Below are positions 58,808 through 64,000 of a stretch of 64,000 nt of DNA, one piece after another. The stretch is taken from contig NZ_CP040936.1 in NCBI RefSeq assembly GCF_006352025.1, positions 3,722,001 through 3,786,000 on the forward strand. The letters are read 5' to 3'. This DNA is from Hymenobacter sp. DG01 (lineage in GTDB: Bacteria > Bacteroidota > Bacteroidia > Cytophagales > Hymenobacteraceae). The position numbers and the translations under genes were made by a program. The notes under the pieces were generated by a model. It was not told where the DNA came from. It ran no database searches and was given only the letters and a program-made list of their open reading frames with translations. Numbering within the stretch: position 1 is the stretch's first letter; the number at the start of each line of letters is the position of its first letter.

Positions 58808-59251
58808 ATGAAGCAAGCCGCGTCCTCGCCTGTTGTGTATTTCGAAAATGCTGCGGGCACCCTGCTGGAAGAGCCCGCGGGCTATATCCGGGCCATTTGG
58901 GGCGGGGGAGCCCAACAGTACCCGACGCCCGCTGTGCAGGCCTTGTTTACGCAGATGATGCTGGGCATGCAGCGGCGCAACTGGAGCCGCATGCTTATCG
59001 ACCAGACCCGGATGCGGCCTTTCACCCCCGAGGAGCAGCAATGGATAGCCCACGAGTGGCTGCCGCGGGCCGTAACGGAAGGCGGCTACCGCTATGGGGC
59101 CGTGGTGGTATCGCCGGAGGTAATGGTGCGCCTGGCAACGGCTTATGTCACTACCCAGAGCCAGGAGCTGCCGCTTACCTACCGCTCCTTCGACACGGAA
59201 GCCGCTGCCCAGGCCTGGCTGCTGCAGCAGGCGCCCTCTCCAATAAAGTAG
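58808..59251 (+). CDS. Conserved protein of the 3-copy family (third copy)
   Basis: 147 residues, soluble. The shared plan is 'VVYFENAAGTLLEEPAGYIR', core 'RNWSRMLIDQTRMRPFTPEE', 'QQWIAHEWLPRAVTEGG', strand 'YGAVVVSPEV', C-terminal 'YRSFDTEAAAQAWLLQ'. It is the most divergent of the three (core has Gln-Thr-Arg instead of Ser-Arg-Arg). Possible STAS-like fold; no regulatory partner is near. Confidence 0.68.
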   Translation: MKQAASSPVVYFENAAGTLLEEPAGYIRAIWGGGAQQYPTPAVQALFTQMMLGMQRRNWSRMLIDQTRMRPFTPEEQQWIAHEWLPRAVTEGGYRYGAVVVSPEVMVRLATAYVTTQSQELPLTYRSFDTEAAAQAWLLQQAPSPIK

Positions 59252-59441
59252 CCTCGGCCCCGGTACTGCCCAGGCAGGTCCCTACCCCGCGTGGCGCCCG
59301 CAACCCCCGGGGCTTGGGAGGGAGCGCACCTACTCACGGCTGAACTTGGCTCCGGTGCGCCTCGTATGCCATAAAGCCTGGCAGCAGGTGCTGCGCCATG
59401 GTGCGCAGCTGTTCACCTAACGGCCGTGTGCTCCCTGCTTT

Positions 59442-59771
59442 ATGTCTCGTACTCTGTTTTTTGGAATAGCTTTCCTGGGTCTTGCCGCATCGGCGGCACA
59501 GGCCCAGAACCGCCCGCCAGTGCAGCCCGTGCGGCGCCAGCCCACCGAGCGGGTAAGCCCGATGCCGGGCGTAACGCTGCCCGCCGGGGTAGGGCAGGGC
59601 AAAGCCGAGCCGGTGCCCGCCCCAACCCAGGTATTGCCCGGCCACCCGCTGCCCCAGCCCTCGGTACCCAGCGGACAGGTAAGCGTAGGCCCTCTCGACT
59701 CGGGGCAGGTGAAGCCCGCAGAGCGGCCCCGGCCTGCCACACCGGCGCGCAACCCGCGCCGCCGACCCTAA
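59442..59771 (+). CDS. Small secreted Pro-rich protein
   Basis: 109 residues. Signal peptide 1-22 ending 'AAQAQN'; the mature part is about one quarter proline, with repeated 'PVQPVRRQPTERVSPMPG'-like stretches and no hydrophobic core, so likely extended or cell-wall associated. No domain. The start at 59442 gives the signal peptide. A competing frame on the opposite strand overlaps it but is not plausible. Confidence 0.6.
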   Translation: MSRTLFFGIAFLGLAASAAQAQNRPPVQPVRRQPTERVSPMPGVTLPAGVGQGKAEPVPAPTQVLPGHPLPQPSVPSGQVSVGPLDSGQVKPAERPRPATPARNPRRRP

Positions 59772-59852
59772 CCCCGTGTTGAACACGAGCCTGTGGCAAT
59801 GAAGTAAGACGCTTCGCTTATCTTCGAATCCCATTTTAGTGCTTCCCACCTC

Positions 59853-60254
59853 ATGAGTGCGCAACTTGCTGTAATCAACTCTTATTTTGAACTGGTTCAG
59901 GCCTTTAACACCGAGCCCGAAGCCTACGCGACTATTCTGCACCCCGAGGTAGAGCAGACGGAGTATCCCAATCTGATTTTCAAAACGATTCAGCGCCGCT
60001 CCTTCACCGACATTATGGACAATCTGCGCGCTGGCCGGGAGCTGCTGCGCGACCAGCACTTCGAGGTGGAGCACATGCAAACCAACCCCGATGGGAGCGT
60101 AGTGGTGGAAGGCCTTTGGCACGCCACCACGGCCAGCGACGTAGGGCCGCTGCTCCGTGGCCAACGGGTGCAAGGGCAGCTGTGCCTGGTGTTTGAGTTC
60201 AAGGATGGCAAAATCTACCGGCAGCGACGCTACCCCTGCTACTACATGTCGTAG
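59853..60254 (+). CDS. NTF2-like (SnoaL-type) protein
   Basis: 133 residues. The cone-shaped fold is recognised from 'VINSYFELVQAFNTEPEAYA', 'LHPEVEQTEYPNLIFKTIQR', 'SFTDIMDNLRAGRELLRDQH', 'VVVEGLWHATTASDVG' and 'LCLVFEFKDGKIYRQRRYPC'. Such proteins can be enzymes or ligand-binding pockets; no catalytic pair can be named. Terminator follows. Possible role in small-molecule handling only. Confidence 0.8.
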   Translation: MSAQLAVINSYFELVQAFNTEPEAYATILHPEVEQTEYPNLIFKTIQRRSFTDIMDNLRAGRELLRDQHFEVEHMQTNPDGSVVVEGLWHATTASDVGPLLRGQRVQGQLCLVFEFKDGKIYRQRRYPCYYMS

Positions 60255-60272
60255 CCCGCGCCTTGGCTATTG

Positions 60273-60307
60273 GCCCGCCTGCTAAAGCAGGCGGGCTTAT
60301 TTTTTTC
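60273..60307 (+). terminator. Terminator after the NTF2-like gene
   Basis: 11-bp perfect stem GCCCGCCTGCT/AGCAGGCGGGC, 2-base loop, then TTATTTTTTT. It overlaps the end of the minus-strand lipoprotein gene at 60297. Confidence 0.88.
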
Positions 60308-61184
60308 TGATATAAGCCGTAGCTGGCACTACCCGGTAGGCCGGATCAGTCCCCAGAATGCCCTGCAGTGACGCTACGTGCCGGCCCCCGATAACGGTCA
60401 GGATGCGGGCGCTGCCGGTAGCCAGTTGGGTGGTTACGATGTTGGAGTAGATCTTCAGGTCGCGGTTGTAGATGACCGAAATAAACTCTGCTCCCACGTA
60501 GTGAGGCTTGATGAAGCTGGCGTCCACCATGGGGTCGGGTTTCAGGGTGCCGTCCGTCACGCGGGCCGGGGTGCGGTACACCATCGTGTGCAGCTGCTCC
60601 AGCATGGGCCGGCTGTTCAGGAAGTACAGCAGCCCCGACATCGATACCTCCCCGCTTTCCCACTTCTGCACAACCGGGGCGTAGTAGACCCGGTGCTCGG
60701 TAGTGGCGTCCTCATACAGCTTGATGTTCTTGCCTTCGTGCAGAATGCTTTGCGAGGTGCCGCCTTCCGAGTTCACGCAGTAAATACGCTCCAGGCCCAG
60801 ACGCTTGCCCAGCGCGAACCCCAGCTGATACACCTCGCTGCGGCCGCCGGGCAGGGTACTCAGGTCCAGCTTGTCTTGCCGGTAAAGCGCGTACAGGCTG
60901 TCGATGCGGGGCTGCTCCTGGGGTAGCTCTTCCACCATGATGGCATCGGGCCGGAAGCGTTGGAGCTGACCCAGGAAAGCTCTTATTTCGGCCTGGCGCG
61001 GGGGCGTCAGCACATCGGTGGTGGGCTTGTCGGTTTTGCGGAGCTGGGAGAGGTGGGGGCAGGCCACCAGCATAATATCGGTAGGGTGCTGGGGAGGGGT
61101 GGGCAGAGGGCCGGTGGCTGGCAGGCGGGTACAGCCGAGCAGGCTTGTGAGGGCCAGCAGGCAAGGGGCTAGAGATAAACGCAT
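60297..61184 (-). CDS. DUF5694-like lipoprotein
   Basis: 295 residues from the ATG at 61184, with signal peptide and lipobox 'TSLLGC'. The sequence runs 'DIMLVACPHLSQLRKTDKPT', 'LQRFRPDAIMVEELPQEQPR', 'EVYQLGFALGKRLGLERIYC', and ends 'LTVIGGRHVASLQGILGTDP'. This order is that of DUF5694 proteins, distantly like TraB/GumN-type metalloproteins, although the usual 'GTFHF' start reads 'ACPHL'. Upstream residues to 61271 were left out. Function unknown. Confidence 0.7.
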   Translation of the reverse strand: MRLSLAPCLLALTSLLGCTRLPATGPLPTPPQHPTDIMLVACPHLSQLRKTDKPTTDVLTPPRQAEIRAFLGQLQRFRPDAIMVEELPQEQPRIDSLYALYRQDKLDLSTLPGGRSEVYQLGFALGKRLGLERIYCVNSEGGTSQSILHEGKNIKLYEDATTEHRVYYAPVVQKWESGEVSMSGLLYFLNSRPMLEQLHTMVYRTPARVTDGTLKPDPMVDASFIKPHYVGAEFISVIYNRDLKIYSNIVTTQLATGSARILTVIGGRHVASLQGILGTDPAYRVVPATAYIRKK

Positions 61185-61323
61185 CAGGAATAGAAAATAA
61201 GGAACGCTGGCGAAGATAGGAGAAGTACTGAGCCTGACTGCTTCCCCGGCACCCGCCCCACCGGCATCCACTCCCCGCTGCTACCCTCAGAAACAGATAA
61301 GCCAGCGGCCAAACCCCGCGAAA

Positions 61324-61887
61324 TCAGCTCTGGCGGCCATCCGGTACCGCCCCCAGCCGCACCCGCAGGTACTGCTGCAGCCAGATGGGGTATAGGTTAT
61401 AAAGCACGTTCAGGACGCTCAGCAACACTGCCCAACCAGCCTGACCGCGCCCAACGGCGTAGCCGCTGATCAGCAGGAAAAACACGAACAGCACCACATG
61501 AAACCGCTCCATGTGGTAGCTACCCCCAACAAGCGCCCGCACCGATGCCCGCGTGCCCACGTGCCGATACCGGGGGTAGCGCGCCCGGATAAGCCGGTTA
61601 ATGAAGGTGCCGTGCTGGGTGAAGTGGTTTACTGCCGGTACGCCCAGACGCCGGTAAGCCGCCGGCCCGCAACTGAGCTGCCACGTCGGGAACCAGCGCC
61701 TGGGTAGGCCGTACCCCAGCAGACTCACCGCCAGCAGGCCGTACAGCCACGGCCGCTCTACCTGCGTGTAGCAGAACCAGGCCAGCGGCGCCAGGCCCAG
61801 CACCGACCAGAACACGCTGGGCAGGGCGTTGTACAACGCCAGGACCGCTGGCGAAGGCATGGGAGTGGGCTTTCCGGGTGGCGACAT
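61324..61887 (-). CDS. Membrane protein, possibly CrtO-type acyltransferase family
   Basis: 187 residues, about four membrane helices ('FWSVLGLAPLAWFCYTQVER', 'LYGLLAVSLLGYGLP', 'FHVVLFVFFLLISGYAVG', 'WAVLLSVLNVLYNLYPIWLQ'). The stretch 'YRRLGVPAVNHFTQHGTFIN' and the ending 'NLYPIWLQQYLRVRLG' recall the glycosyl-diaponeurosporenoate acyltransferase (CrtO) family, whose C-terminal end is N-x-Y-P-x-x-x-Q-R-Y. The key Arg-Tyr is changed here, so it may only be related in fold. No carotenoid gene is adjacent. Confidence 0.5.
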   Translation of the reverse strand: MSPPGKPTPMPSPAVLALYNALPSVFWSVLGLAPLAWFCYTQVERPWLYGLLAVSLLGYGLPRRWFPTWQLSCGPAAYRRLGVPAVNHFTQHGTFINRLIRARYPRYRHVGTRASVRALVGGSYHMERFHVVLFVFFLLISGYAVGRGQAGWAVLLSVLNVLYNLYPIWLQQYLRVRLGAVPDGRQS

Positions 61888-62398
61888 CAGCAGAAGAGCT
61901 TATCCAGGAAGGAGCGGTATTGCCAAGCGGTAGTCGCCCGTTTGGCCTGTTCACAGCAGGCAGGTTTAGGCCTGGTGTTCTGCATATTAGCAAAAGAGTG
62001 CGACGCCTAAAATGAGCTGATGAAAGATTGAATAGCTTCCGATGAGCCCATCGGAGGGTCATGTAGAGCTTGCTGAGACATCTCTCGTGCTGACGTGGGG
62101 TAGGCGCGCAATGGCTCAGGCGCGCTGCTTTGCTTCTGGTCTGATGCGCCATCGGTGCCCCGGTGTGCTTATGCCGATTTCCGGAAGACCTGTGCCAGAC
62201 CATCCCAGGGCGAAACAAGAGCACAACATGGCGTAAAGCGCAAGGCGCTGAAACACAGCACTACCACTATTCCAACAGGCGCTCTGGCTTAATCTTTGAA
62301 GACAACTGTTGAGCCGGCAACGCGGCGGGCTACCTGGCTTTAGGTTCCTCACGCAATCTGGCGGCTCCTTGTCTCTCTCCCACTTTACCAACTCCCAC
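61888..62398. other. Long intergenic gap with a degenerate repeat
   Basis: No supported gene. At 62058-62094 a stretch begins GTCATGTAGAGC and ends CTCGTGCTGAC, containing CATCTCT; it looks like a decayed relative of the inverted repeat at 16262-16359, which has GTCATGCCGAGGCGC and CATCTCGC at like positions. The open frame at 62042-62236 lies over this repeat and has no domain. Confidence 0.45.
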
Positions 62399-62698
62399 AT
62401 GCTGAAAGCTCTTCCCTTTGCTGCCTTCCTTGCCGGCGCTACCCTGCTGCTGCTGGATGCGGCTCCGGCCCAGGCCCAGGTAACCATCAACATTGGGCGG
62501 CCTGCCCCGCCTCCGCCGGTAGTGGTGGTGCGCGAGGCCCGCCCGGCCCGCCACTGGAAGCACCGCCGCCACTACTACCAGCCCCGCCCCGTCATGCTCG
62601 TACCGGCTCAGCCCGTGTACTACGCCCCCCGCGGCCACGGACATGGCCACGGCCCCAAACATGGGCACGGCCGGGGCCACGGCCGCGGACGCCACTAG
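62399..62698 (+). CDS. Small secreted His/Gly/Pro-rich protein
   Basis: 99 residues from the ATG at 62399. Signal peptide 1-27 ending 'APAQAQ'. The mature part starts 'VTINIGRPAPPPPVVVVREA', passes a basic His/Tyr section ('HWKHRRHYYQPRP') and ends in a Gly-His repeat ('HGHGHGPKHGHGRGHGRGRH'). The His-rich tail could bind metal ions. No domain recognised. A terminator follows 23 bases after the stop. Confidence 0.65.
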   Translation: MLKALPFAAFLAGATLLLLDAAPAQAQVTINIGRPAPPPPVVVVREARPARHWKHRRHYYQPRPVMLVPAQPVYYAPRGHGHGHGPKHGHGRGHGRGRH

Positions 62699-62721
62699 TC
62701 GCCTACCCCCCTCCAAAAGCC

Positions 62722-62753
62722 AAAAGGCTCCTGCACCAGCGGGAGCCTTTTTT
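62722..62753 (+). terminator. Terminator after the His/Gly-rich gene
   Basis: 13-pair stem (AAAAGGCTCCTGC/GCGGGAGCCTTTT, one G-T pair), 4-base loop, T6 tail. Confidence 0.88.
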
Positions 62754-62837
62754 ATAGGCGCATCATCAGCCTCCGGAAGCTGCTGCAAGAGCCGGGCAAA
62801 CCTGGGGCTTGCCTACCCCCTCGGATGGCCTGAACCC

Positions 62838-63539
62838 TTAGCCGGCGGGCTCCGCATCCGGAGGCGGAGAGGGCAGGCTATGCCGGACGCTGTCGAGGCG
62901 GGTGTGTTGGAAGCGGCCCTGGGGCGTGAGGCGGTAGGCCGTTACCACGGAATCCTGGTAGTCGGTAACGTAGCTGGAGGGCTCGGAGGCGTCCTGCACC
63001 AGGGCGGTAACCCGCAGCCGGCCATCCGGGTCCAGCCGCATGCCCGCCCGTGCGTACCAGCCTTCGTCGGCCCCGATGGTGGCTACCTGGGTCCAGTCGA
63101 GGAGCTGGCGCCCATCCGGGCTGAAGGTGACGTAGTAGAGGTAGGCATAGTAGTCGTACCCCTGGTAGAGGTAGGATACCAGCCGAAACTTCGGGCAGCT
63201 CACCGTATCGAGGGCGTAGAGGTTCAGGCCGTCCTCCGTTTTTCGGAACATCTCCGGCAGCCGAGGGTACTGGCGGACCAGCCGCGCCACCGCCTTATCG
63301 GGCAGACTCTGCTCCTCCGTCAGCCGGTTGTTCAGGGCCTCCATATCGTACACTGGCAAAGAGCAGGCGCCGGACGCGGGGGTAGGCGCCTCAGCGGTAG
63401 CCGGTTGCGCCACCGAAGCTGCCGAGGCCACCGGCGGCCCTTGCCCTATCTGCTGCTCCGGCGGCGAATTGCTACACCCCGCCGCTCCAAGCCCTGCCAG
63501 GTACAGCAGAAACCGCCTCGCCTTTGTCTGTATATTCAT
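62838..63539 (-). CDS. Hypothetical lipoprotein (paralogue of 56273 gene)
   Basis: 233 residues from the ATG at 63539; the 20-residue upstream extension is dropped because 'LAGLGAAGC' then makes a normal lipobox. A Pro/Ala/Val linker is followed by 'ACSLPVYDMEALNNRL', 'ALDTVSCPKFRLVSYLYQGY', 'LYYVTFSPDGRQLLDWTQVA', and 'TPQGRFQHTRLDSVRHSL', the same order and cysteines as the lipoprotein at 56273. Function unknown; most likely a periplasm-facing lipoprotein. Confidence 0.72.
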   Translation of the reverse strand: MNIQTKARRFLLYLAGLGAAGCSNSPPEQQIGQGPPVASAASVAQPATAEAPTPASGACSLPVYDMEALNNRLTEEQSLPDKAVARLVRQYPRLPEMFRKTEDGLNLYALDTVSCPKFRLVSYLYQGYDYYAYLYYVTFSPDGRQLLDWTQVATIGADEGWYARAGMRLDPDGRLRVTALVQDASEPSSYVTDYQDSVVTAYRLTPQGRFQHTRLDSVRHSLPSPPPDAEPAG

Positions 63540-63679
63540 GGGAGGCAAGATATCCTGCGGCGGCAACAGTTGCCAAATGCCGTTGTGCCCGCGCACCAAC
63601 TGTTTCTTATGGGTATTGGTAGTAAGTAAGGCACCAATGGTAAGCCACGTGACATAAGCAAAATAAGCCGCTAGGTGGC

Positions 63680-63738
63680 TACCACATTAAACAACAAAGC
63701 TCCTATAGACTACAGGAGCTTTGTTGTTTAATGTGGTA
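63680..63738. repeat. Perfect 25-bp inverted repeat
   Basis: Arms 63680-63704 (TACCACATTAAACAACAAAG...) and 63714-63738, fully complementary, with a 9-base loop. It lies between two minus-strand genes, 27 bases after the SHOCT gene stop. It may be a terminator or a small repeat-element end. No T-run after the hairpin on the minus strand. Confidence 0.75.
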
Positions 63739-63764
63739 AGATTCCCCAAAGGACCAGGAGTCCC

Positions 63765-64000
63765 TTACTGTCCAGCCAGGATTTTTGCTTTCTCACTCTC
63801 ATATTCTGTTTGAGTGAGGGTGCCATTATCCAATAAGGCTTTAATCTTGTTAAGCCGGTCGTATTTATCGGGTTGTGGTTGGGCTGCCGTTTCTGGTGCC
63901 GCTGATTTACAGGCAGCTACTTCGCATGAGGCTATAGCCTCCTCAATCAGGAGGTTGAAGTTGGTTATCGTTCCGGCCCCTACTGTAAACGTGGTGGTAG
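63765..64000 (-). CDS. SHOCT-domain protein, partial (5' end beyond window)
   Basis: 78 residues visible, open to the right edge; the first codon read is at 63998-63996. The C-terminus is a SHOCT domain: 'DKYDRLNKIKALLDNGTLTQ' then 'TEYESEKAKILAG' with the usual 'L..G.(L/I)T..EYE..K..(I/L)L' pattern. Upstream are 'TTTFTVGAGTITNFNLLIEE' and 'CEVAACKSAAPETAAQ', a low-complexity linker. SHOCT domains are short oligomerisation helices at protein C-termini; the rest of the protein is not seen. Confidence 0.8.
   Translation of the reverse strand, partial: TTTFTVGAGTITNFNLLIEEAIASCEVAACKSAAPETAAQPQPDKYDRLNKIKALLDNGTLTQTEYESEKAKILAGQ

Noticed and set aside
62042..62236. 64-codon frame in the 61888-62398 gap
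   Set aside because: Overlaps a degenerate repeat and has no features of a protein.
1..64000. tRNA, rRNA or riboswitch genes
   Set aside because: I looked for cloverleaf-like or conserved rRNA words and for common riboswitch cores and saw none; a covariance-model search would be needed to exclude them formally.

Overview
The window is GC-rich bacterial chromosome (roughly 60% G+C by eye) from a member of the Bacteroidota, most likely Hymenobacter or a close relative in the Cytophagales. The reasons are a PorP/SprF protein next to a GldJ lipoprotein (type IX secretion and gliding), -7 promoter boxes of the Bacteroidota type TAnnTTTG, weak or absent Shine-Dalgarno sequences, many short lipoproteins and secreted proteins typical of this group (DUF4783, DUF6799-like, DUF5694-like, TonB-plug-like), and an M56 sensor protease carrying plug-like modules. 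No rRNA, tRNA or CRISPR array was recognised. The taxonomic call is inference from gene content.

Layout. 1-4840: partial AsmA, PorP/SprF and gldJ, ComF. 5044-6659: an AhpD-like protein, a small partner gene and exonuclease III. 6773-14924 (minus strand): FAD oxidoreductase, MORN-type protein, haem-type lipoprotein, then the threonine operon thrA-thrB-thrC, preceded by what looks like a complete ribosome-mediated attenuator with a 16-residue threonine-rich leader peptide. 15168-23042: prfA, a REP-like inverted repeat, a beta-helix lipoprotein, YjbQ, gpmI, DUF4783 and nadC. 23131-32512: small lipoproteins including a heavy-metal-binding one, a methyltransferase, a ZIP transporter, OmpA with TSP3 repeats, CbpA/CbpM, RlpA, GH25 lysozyme and VF530. 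32513-34448: an AT-richer accessory patch with a 5'-truncated, toxin-tail-like fragment, a membrane protein, an FG-GAP pseudogene and an IS5-type element. 34601-41879: Hsp20, acyltransferase, GNAT, acyl carrier protein, adaptor-like protein, an Rrf2 regulator with two candidate operators, pirin and an old-yellow-enzyme. 42089-45517: a hypothetical and two thioredoxin-fold proteins. 45724-52788: two tandem M13 peptidases followed by a BlaI/M56 sensor pair and a stand-alone plug-like protein. 52924-64000: mostly envelope and hypothetical proteins, TPM protein, a second Hsp20, aldehyde dehydrogenase, DUF5694-like lipoprotein, and a SHOCT-domain protein cut by the right edge.

How the genes work together. 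The clearest pathway is aspartate to threonine, with all three dedicated proteins in one transcription unit under predicted translation-coupled attenuation by threonine supply. Other small modules are PorP-GldJ (surface machinery), CbpA-CbpM and two Hsp20 proteins (protein quality control), BlaI-M56-plug protein (envelope sensing), and Rrf2 with its two dyad sites (redox-type or stress control of a short adaptor protein). Three paralogues of an unnamed 137-147 residue protein family are scattered at 37517, 52924 and 58808.
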